A DNA stretch of 40,145 nt from Vogesella fluminis (GTDB lineage Bacteria > Pseudomonadota > Gammaproteobacteria > Burkholderiales > Chromobacteriaceae), in the NCBI RefSeq assembly GCF_014652335.1, contig NZ_BMYP01000030.1:1-40145 (forward strand). The letters are read 5' to 3'. Both the position numbers and the translations under genes were made by a program. Numbering within the stretch: the first letter of the stretch is position 1; every line of letters starts with the position of its first letter. Below the pieces are notes generated by a model. That model searched no databases. It was given only the letters and a program-made list of their open reading frames with translations, and was not told the origin of the DNA. Below, in pieces: positions 33,516 through 40,145 of this stretch.

Positions 33516-36500
33516 ATGAATGAAACAGTCCGACACGACTTGCCACAAGCAACCGATCGACTCGAGCTGGTCGTCATAGACCGAAGTATCAGTAACTGGG
33601 AAGTGCTGGCAGACAGCGTCGCGCCGGGCTATCAGGTCCTGCTGCTATCGGATGGTGGCAACGGCTTGGCTGAGCTGGCCGCTTGGTGTGTCACGCATTC
33701 CGGTTACGATGCCATTCATATCTTCAGCCATGGTAGTGCCGGCCAGTTAAACCTGGGAAGTGACAATATTTCGGCCGCCAGCCTGCATGACTCCACTCAG
33801 TCGGCACAACTACGCACACTGGGCGATGCACTCGACCCGGAAGGAGACTTGCTGCTATACGCCTGCTCGCTGGCAGCAGACGAGGCCGCACGAACATTCA
33901 TCGCCGATCTGGCACAACTGACCAGTACCGATATTGCCGCCTCCAGCGACCTGACCGGCAACGCCGCAAGCGGTGGCAACTGGTTACTGGAAGCCACTAC
34001 CGGCAGTGTAATCAACACCCGGTTTCCGTTGATCCCTGAAAAAGCCGAGCTTTTCAGCGGTGCACTGGTTAATGCCACGCTGACATTCGAAGCAGGAACA
34101 GGCAGCCTCTCCGGTGACGGTACCGACACCATTACCTATGCTCACACCGATTCGAACAGCACGTTTACGTTTACTACCAAGGATGTAAACAACAACACAG
34201 GTATTTTAAAGAATGGTTCTAGTTATGGAGCCCCTACAGGTCGCCATGACGATGAGTCTATCTATACAGAATCCAGTGGCAAGGCAACCTCGTTAACCGT
34301 CACCATCGGCGGTGGCAAGGTATTTGACCTGATCTCGTTTTATCTGAGCAACCAGAACGCTACTGGTGACCAGACATTTACCGTTACCACCAGCAAAGGC
34401 GGCTCGACTACCGGTACCGCGGGCTTTAGCGGCCCAATTGATACCGACAAGATCACCCTGCCAGATACCGACGACTTCAAGGGCATCACCTGGTTTACCA
34501 TCACGGCGCCGAATGGCGGTGCCTTCATGGAGCTGGATGATATCGAGCTGACCAATATCATCACCCCGGCTTCGGCCCCGACGACCACCGTCAGCAGCAC
34601 AAGCCTGTCTGCCGATACCGGCAGCAGCAGCAGCGATTTCATTACCCAAACCGCCAGCCAGACCATCAGCGGTACGCTGTCAACCAATCTGGCAACGGGT
34701 GAAAAGGTTGAGGTCTCGTTTGACAATGGCAGCAGCTGGAGCGATGCCAGCAGCTTTAGCGTAGGTTCATCGTCATGGAGCACCACGACCACGCTGAGCG
34801 GCAGCAATACCTTTCAGGCACGAGTGACCAACTCCGGCGGCAGCAGTACCGCCTATAGCAAAGCCTATGTGCTGGATTCGAGTGCACCGGCGATTTCTGC
34901 CCCGGACATGACATCCGGCACAGACAGCGGCAGCTCAAGTAGCGACAATCTGACCAGCGATAACACGCCGACCTTCACCGGCACCGCCGAAGCGGGTGCC
35001 AGCGTGACCTTGTACGATAGCGATGGCAGCACTTCGCTCGGCAACGTCACTGCCGATGGCAGCGGCAACTGGAGCATCACCGCCAGCACCCTGAGCGAGG
35101 GCAGTCATACCCTGACGGCCAAGGCGACTGATAGCGCCGGCAATACCAGCAATGCCTCCGCCTCTCTGGCAGTGAGCATCGATAACACCGCCCCGACGGT
35201 GACTTCGGTGTCGTCCGCCACAGCCAATGGCAGTTACAAAACCGGCGATGTCATCGCCATCACCGTGCAATTCAGTGAGGCCGTGACCGTCACCGGCACG
35301 CCGCAGCTGACCCTGGAAACCGGCAGCACCGACCGTGTCGTCAACTACGCCAGCGGCTCCGGTACCAGCACGCTGACTTTCAACTACACCGTGCAGGCTG
35401 GCGACACGTCGGCCGATCTCGACTATGCCTCGACCGCAGCACTAGCCCTGAACGGCGGCACCATCAAGGATGCCGCCGGCAATAACGCCACGCTGACCCT
35501 GGCAACGCCCGGTGCGGCGGACTCGCTGGGCGCCAACAAGGCCATCGTGATCGATGGCGTGGCACCGACGGTGACGTCGGTCTCGGCCTCGACCGCTGAC
35601 GGTGCTTACCACACCGGCGACACCGTCACCATCACCGTCACCTTCAACGAAGCGGTGACCGTGGACACCTCGGGCGGCACGCCGCGACTAAAGCTGGAAA
35701 CCGGCACCACCGACCAATATGCCGGCTACGTCAGCGGCTCCGGCAGCAACACGCTGACCTTCAGCTACACCGTGCAGGCCGGGGATACGTCGACAGACCT
35801 CGATTACACGGCCACGAACGCGCTGGAACTCAATAGCGGCACCATCCGGGATGCTGCCGGCAACCATGCCACGCTGACGCTGGCATCGCCCGGCGCGGCG
35901 GGCTCGCTGGGAGCCAACAAGGCACTATTGATCAATCCGCCGCCCACCATTACCAGTGCCACTTACGATGCCGATAGCGGCGAGCTGGTAGTAACGGCGG
36001 TCGGCCTGATCGCCGCCAGTGGTGCCGCCAACGACATTGTCACCAACAAGTTTACCCTCACCGGCGAAGGCGGCAACACCTATACCCTGACCGACACGGC
36101 CAATGTCGAGATCAGCTCGGCCACCAGCTTTACGCTGACCCTCAGTGCCACCGACAAGGCTGCGGCCAACCTTATCCTCAACAAGAACGGTACCAGTTCA
36201 GCCAGTGGCACCACCTTCAACCTCGCCGCGGCCGAAGACTGGGCCGCAGGTGCGGATGCCAGCCTGGTGGTCGCCGATCTCACCGGCAATGACGTAACCG
36301 CCAGCAATGTGGCCACCCCCGCCATCACCAGCGCTACCTATGACTACGCCAGCAATACCCTGGTCGTGACCGGCACCGGCTTTGTCAGCAAAGCCGGTGC
36401 CAGCAACGACATCGATATCAGCAAACTGACCATTACCGGCCAGGGCGGTGCCAGCTATACCCTGACCAGTGCCAGCGACGTTGAAATCACGTCTGGTACC

Positions 36501-39500
36501 AGCTTCAGCATCACCTTGTCCGGCAGCGACCTTGTCAATGTGAAAGCCTTGCTGAACAAAAATGGCACCACGGCGCATGACAGCACCTCTTTCAACCTCG
36601 CCGTGGCCGAAGACTGGGCGGCCGGTGCGGATGCGGCCATAGTGATTGCCGATACCACCGGTAACGGCATTACCGTCACCAACTGGGCGGCACCGGTAAT
36701 CAGCAGTACCAGCTTCGACTGGGCCACTGGCCAGCTGGTACTGACAGGCAGCGACTTTGTCCCGGCCAGTGGTACCGCGAATGATGTGATCGCCAGCAAA
36801 TTCACTTTTACCGGCGAAGGTGGCAACACTTACACCCTGAGCGACAGCAGCAATATCGAGATCGGCAGCGATAGCAGCGCCACCCTGACGCTGTCGGCGA
36901 CCGACCTGATGGCCGTACGTGGCCTGCTAAGCAAGAACGGTGCACTATCTGCCGATAGCACCACATACAATCTGTCAGCGGCCGATGACTGGATGGCCGC
37001 CAGCCCGGCGACCGGGAACATTGCCGATGCCAGTACCGGCATTACCGTCAGCAATGTCGGCACCCCATCCATCACTGATGCCAGCTATGACGCCGATACA
37101 GGCATCCTGAGCGTGACCAGCAGCAACCTGTTCCGCAAAACCGGGGCCGGCAACGATGTGGATATTTCCACACTGACCCTGACCGGCGGCACAGCCAATG
37201 CCACTTACACGCTGACTAGCGCCAGCGATGTCGAAATCACCTCGGCCACCAGCTTCAGCATCACCCTCAGCGGTGCCGACAAGGCCGCGGTCGATACCCT
37301 GCTCGACCAACTGGGCACCCAGTCTACCGGCGGCTCCATTTACAACCTGGCTGCCGCTGACAACTGGTTGGCCGGCGCCGACAGTGCCACGGATATCAAC
37401 GATGCCACCAATGCTGTCACCGTCAGCGTCAACCCCAAGCTGAGTTCGGCCAGCTACGATGCCAGCACCGGCACACTGGTGGTGACCGGCAGCAGCCTGC
37501 AAGCCAATGGCAGTGGCGCGGACATCGACACCAGCAAGCTGACCCTGACCGGCGAAGGTGGCGTGACCTACACCCTGACCGACACCAGTGATGTAGAAAT
37601 CACTTCGGCCACCGGCTTTACCCTGACCCTCAGTGCCACCGACAGGGCTGCGGCCAACCTTATTCTCAACAAGAACGGCACCAGCTCGACTGGTGGCACT
37701 ACCTTCAACCTCGCCGCGGCCGATGACTGGAACACCCAAATCACCGCCGGCGATACGGCGGACAGCACCAATGGCCTAACTGTCAGCAACGTTGCCGTCC
37801 CGGCCATCACCAGCGCCACCTACCACGCCGCGACCGGCACCCTGGTCGTCACCGGCACCGGACTGCTGAAGCGTGATGGCAGCACCAACGACATTGTCGC
37901 CAGCAAGTTCACCCTCACCGGTGAAGGCGGCAGTACCTACACCTTGACCGACAGCGCCAATGTCGAAATCAGTTCAGGTACCGGCTTTACGCTGACCCTC
38001 AGCGCCACCGACAAGGCTGCGGCCAACCTGATCCTCAACAAGAACGGTACCAGCTCGACCAGTGGCACCACCTTCAACCTCGCCGCAGCCGAAGACTGGG
38101 CCGCCGGTGCGGATGCGGCGGTCGTGATTGCCGATCTTAGCGGTAATGGCATCACCGTCAGCAACGTTACCGCCCCAGCCATCTCCAGCGCGACCTACAA
38201 CGAAAGCAGCGGAGTGCTGACCGTAACCGGTACCGGCTTCCTGAAACGGGATGGTGCAGCCAATGACATCGATGTCGGCAAGCTGAAAATCTCCGGAGAC
38301 AGCACCGAATATACTCTGACCTCGGCCAACGTCGACATCACCAGTGCCACCAGCTTCAGCATCACACTAAATGCCACCGATAAAACCGCTCTGGCCAGCC
38401 GCCTGAACAAGGATGGTACCAGCTCGACCAGCAATGCCACTTACAACCTGGCAGCAGTCGAGGACTGGGCGCAAGGTGCAGATGCCGCCGTCACCGTCGC
38501 AGACCTGACCGGCAACGGTATTACCGTAACCCTCACGCCCCCGGCACCACCACTACCGCCACCCACTACCAGTCCGGATGACAAGGATGGCGTCAGCGAG
38601 ATGGTAGAAAATGCCGTACCGGCCGTGCCTGACAGCAAGGGCAATACTGTCATTGGTGACGGCAATGGCGATGGCCATACAGATAGCACCCAGGCGAATG
38701 TCAGTTCGGTAGCCTTCCTCAATACCACTACCGCACAAAGCAACCCCGGAGCGGCCAAGCCGGTTTATGTCACCCTGGTGGCCGATTCGGACAGCGGCAA
38801 GACCGGGGCAACGGCCACGGCCGCGCTGTCTGACGTCAAGCAGCTGGACAAGCCTGCAGATGCCCCTGCAGACCTGACCATGCCGCTGGGCCTGATTGCC
38901 TTCAAGGCCGATGCCGGCTCCGCCGGTGCCAGCAAGAACTTCAGCCTGTATGTCGACAGCAGCATCAGCGTCAACGGCTACTGGAAAAAGCTTGGCAGCG
39001 ACTGGGTCAACCTGGCCAGTGAGCAATACGGCGGCAAGCTCATCACCGAAGGCGGCAAGACCCGGCTCGACTTCAGCATTGAAGATGGCGGCCAATTCGA
39101 CAATGACGGCAAAGCCGACGGCGTGATTACCGATCCGGGCGCCATCGGCTTCCGCGCGGGTAGCAGTAGCGACAGCGACAATGACCAGTTCCCGGATGCA
39201 CTCGAAGCGGCCAATGGGCTACAGGTTGGCGTAAAAGACAACGACGTATTCGGCAGTAGCAGATTATTCGTAATGCAGCTATACCGCGACACGCTGTTCC
39301 GTGAAGCCGATCCGGACGGACTGGTTGCGTGGCAAAAACAGCTCGATAGCGGCGCAATGAATCGCGCACAAATTACCAGCGCTTTCCTGGACTCGGCCGA
39401 GTTCCAGGCCGGAGCCGGAGCCATTACCCGTCTCTATCTGGGCGCACTGGACCGTCAGCCGGATCAGGCCAGACTGGACTACTGGGTAGCACAGTGGCAA

Positions 39501-39902
39501 GACGGCACGTCTCTGCAGCAAATCTCCGCCAGTTTTCTGGACAGTATGGAATTCAAGGATCGCCATACCGGCACAGACAATGCCGCCTTTATCGACCTGA
39601 TGTACAACCAGATTCTAGACCGGACTGGCGAGTCAGCCGGCGTACAAGCCTGGAAAGCACAGCTGGATGCCGGCATGGCCCGCAGTCAGGCGCTGCTGGG
39701 CTTTACCGAATCAACAGAATATCGTGCGCTATCCGACCAGCAGGTGAATCTGGGTATCGACTATCTGGGGCTGTTGAACCGCGAACCAGACAGTGTCGGC
39801 TATGCACACTGGTTGGGGCGTATCCAGCAGAACATGCCCGAGGTAGACATCATTGGCCACTTCATGGCGGTACAGGAATACCATGACCGCTTCTTGCCAT
39901 AA
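33516..39902 (+). CDS. Giant surface protein: DUF4347, Ig-like repeats, DUF4214
   Basis: 2128 residues, start preceded by AGGAAA. Order: DUF4347 (~1-165, with IHIFSHGSAGQLNLG and LLLYACSLA); a beta-rich domain (~184-347); Ig-like domains (~353-558); two SwmB-like units (~559-807); seven repeats of 122-125 residues (from ~809 to ~1675), each opening with ITSATYD-like and ending NGITVSN-like motifs; a Pro-rich hinge; a choice-of-anchor-U-like domain (~1800-1890); and DUF4214 repeats (~1916-2128). There is no N-terminal signal peptide and no RTX nonapeptide array. DUF4347 and DUF4214 are common in type I-secreted proteins, so C-terminal export is plausible. It may be a second substrate of the exporter at 2856-6418; this is inference. 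Confidence 0.9.
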   Translation: MNETVRHDLPQATDRLELVVIDRSISNWEVLADSVAPGYQVLLLSDGGNGLAELAAWCVTHSGYDAIHIFSHGSAGQLNLGSDNISAASLHDSTQSAQLRTLGDALDPEGDLLLYACSLAADEAARTFIADLAQLTSTDIAASSDLTGNAASGGNWLLEATTGSVINTRFPLIPEKAELFSGALVNATLTFEAGTGSLSGDGTDTITYAHTDSNSTFTFTTKDVNNNTGILKNGSSYGAPTGRHDDESIYTESSGKATSLTVTIGGGKVFDLISFYLSNQNATGDQTFTVTTSKGGSTTGTAGFSGPIDTDKITLPDTDDFKGITWFTITAPNGGAFMELDDIELTNIITPASAPTTTVSSTSLSADTGSSSSDFITQTASQTISGTLSTNLATGEKVEVSFDNGSSWSDASSFSVGSSSWSTTTTLSGSNTFQARVTNSGGSSTAYSKAYVLDSSAPAISAPDMTSGTDSGSSSSDNLTSDNTPTFTGTAEAGASVTLYDSDGSTSLGNVTADGSGNWSITASTLSEGSHTLTAKATDSAGNTSNASASLAVSIDNTAPTVTSVSSATANGSYKTGDVIAITVQFSEAVTVTGTPQLTLETGSTDRVVNYASGSGTSTLTFNYTVQAGDTSADLDYASTAALALNGGTIKDAAGNNATLTLATPGAADSLGANKAIVIDGVAPTVTSVSASTADGAYHTGDTVTITVTFNEAVTVDTSGGTPRLKLETGTTDQYAGYVSGSGSNTLTFSYTVQAGDTSTDLDYTATNALELNSGTIRDAAGNHATLTLASPGAAGSLGANKALLINPPPTITSATYDADSGELVVTAVGLIAASGAANDIVTNKFTLTGEGGNTYTLTDTANVEISSATSFTLTLSATDKAAANLILNKNGTSSASGTTFNLAAAEDWAAGADASLVVADLTGNDVTASNVATPAITSATYDYASNTLVVTGTGFVSKAGASNDIDISKLTITGQGGASYTLTSASDVEITSGTSFSITLSGSDLVNVKALLNKNGTTAHDSTSFNLAVAEDWAAGADAAIVIADTTGNGITVTNWAAPVISSTSFDWATGQLVLTGSDFVPASGTANDVIASKFTFTGEGGNTYTLSDSSNIEIGSDSSATLTLSATDLMAVRGLLSKNGALSADSTTYNLSAADDWMAASPATGNIADASTGITVSNVGTPSITDASYDADTGILSVTSSNLFRKTGAGNDVDISTLTLTGGTANATYTLTSASDVEITSATSFSITLSGADKAAVDTLLDQLGTQSTGGSIYNLAAADNWLAGADSATDINDATNAVTVSVNPKLSSASYDASTGTLVVTGSSLQANGSGADIDTSKLTLTGEGGVTYTLTDTSDVEITSATGFTLTLSATDRAAANLILNKNGTSSTGGTTFNLAAADDWNTQITAGDTADSTNGLTVSNVAVPAITSATYHAATGTLVVTGTGLLKRDGSTNDIVASKFTLTGEGGSTYTLTDSANVEISSGTGFTLTLSATDKAAANLILNKNGTSSTSGTTFNLAAAEDWAAGADAAVVIADLSGNGITVSNVTAPAISSATYNESSGVLTVTGTGFLKRDGAANDIDVGKLKISGDSTEYTLTSANVDITSATSFSITLNATDKTALASRLNKDGTSSTSNATYNLAAVEDWAQGADAAVTVADLTGNGITVTLTPPAPPLPPPTTSPDDKDGVSEMVENAVPAVPDSKGNTVIGDGNGDGHTDSTQANVSSVAFLNTTTAQSNPGAAKPVYVTLVADSDSGKTGATATAALSDVKQLDKPADAPADLTMPLGLIAFKADAGSAGASKNFSLYVDSSISVNGYWKKLGSDWVNLASEQYGGKLITEGGKTRLDFSIEDGGQFDNDGKADGVITDPGAIGFRAGSSSDSDNDQFPDALEAANGLQVGVKDNDVFGSSRLFVMQLYRDTLFREADPDGLVAWQKQLDSGAMNRAQITSAFLDSAEFQAGAGAITRLYLGALDRQPDQARLDYWVAQWQDGTSLQQISASFLDSMEFKDRHTGTDNAAFIDLMYNQILDRTGESAGVQAWKAQLDAGMARSQALLGFTESTEYRALSDQQVNLGIDYLGLLNREPDSVGYAHWLGRIQQNMPEVDIIGHFMAVQEYHDRFLP
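35940..38540 (+). repeat. Seven ~370-bp tandem domain repeats in the giant protein
   Basis: Units start near 35940, 36315, 36690, 37062, 37431, 37797 and 38172. Units 1, 5 and 6 are the most alike, sharing DKAAANLILNKNGTSS-like stretches that carry the dispersed 12-mer at 36161, 37649 and 38018. Unlike the adhesin at the left edge, these repeats are diverged at DNA level. Confidence 0.85.
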
Positions 39903-40145
39903 ATCAAGATTGACAGGGGGCTGTTAACGCTCGGAAGCCAAAGCGTGAAGGAAGGCGCGCAAACCTGCAAATCAAGGTTGCTACACCAATTTTCTGCAGG
40001 TTTACGATGCCCCGACTGATGCTCGGAACCTTGATTGAAGCCGGAAAAGATCCAGCGTCAGCCCGCGTTCTACAACAAACCCGATTGATAGCGTCCGTCA
40101 AGGTGGTGTAAATTTCAGGGCCGAACTCCGGTCCGGTTTTCCAGG
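39903..40145. other. Trailing 243 bp, no supported gene
   Basis: Contains a perfect 9-bp inverted repeat, AAACCTGCA (39961-39969) and TGCAGGTTT (39995-40003), that might terminate the giant-protein gene. A 34-codon frame from 40007 has no ribosome site or recognisable product. Whatever begins beyond 40145 cannot be judged. Confidence 0.5.

Noticed and set aside
40007-40111. 34-codon open frame at the right end
   Set aside because: No ribosome site and no recognisable product; the context beyond the window is unknown.

Overview
The window reads as GC-rich chromosomal DNA of a betaproteobacterium, most likely of the order Neisseriales (Chromobacteriaceae-like). Supporting points are the hisGDCBHAFIE-hinT-tatABC order, a short-form HisG, the ctaC-ctaD-ctaG-ctaE-surf1-ctaA-ctaB-sco cytochrome oxidase cluster, and leuA and bioD close to the cox genes. 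The genus assignment is inference; there is no rRNA or tRNA gene to anchor it.

Left part (1-6418, minus strand): a type I secretion and giant adhesin locus. An ABC exporter (LapB-like) overlaps a membrane fusion protein (LapC-like), followed by a small LuxR-type regulator with a degenerate receiver domain, then the 5' end of a very large adhesin that runs off the left edge. The adhesin begins with a LapA-type retention module carrying a TAAG motif, the kind of site cut by the LapG protease, followed by near-identical Calx-beta-like repeats.

Middle part (6587-25719, minus strand except one small gene): a hairpin terminator, DUF2069, tatC, tatB, tatA, hinT and the histidine genes hisE-I-F-A-H-B-C-D-G, which are transcribed in the order G to E. 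Upstream of hisG lie a YcgR-type c-di-GMP flagellar brake gene and a complete aa3-type cytochrome c oxidase assembly cluster, with bioD upstream of coxB. A 64-residue membrane protein gene (20365-20559) is the only plus-strand gene inside the cox cluster.

Right-middle (25938-32207): leuA, with a helix-turn-helix module joined in frame at its N terminus. Next comes an iron/siderophore island: a remnant of a Fes-type esterase, a TonB-dependent receptor, a periplasmic esterase, and a divergent AraC/PchR-type regulator with a Fur-box-like site between the divergent genes.

Right part (32208-40145, plus strand): a palindromic MITE-like stretch, a secreted phage-tail-collar-domain protein, and a 2128-residue DUF4347/Ig-like/DUF4214 surface protein with seven ~123-residue repeats.

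The most striking unexplained signal is a dispersed 12-mer, TGCGGCCAACCT (often extended to TTGCGGCCAACCTT). It occurs exactly 16 times in 40 kb, in both orientations, inside genes in several reading frames, and as paired inverted copies in his-operon gaps. This is the architecture of a DNA uptake sequence, but the word is unrelated to the Neisseriaceae DUS known to me.
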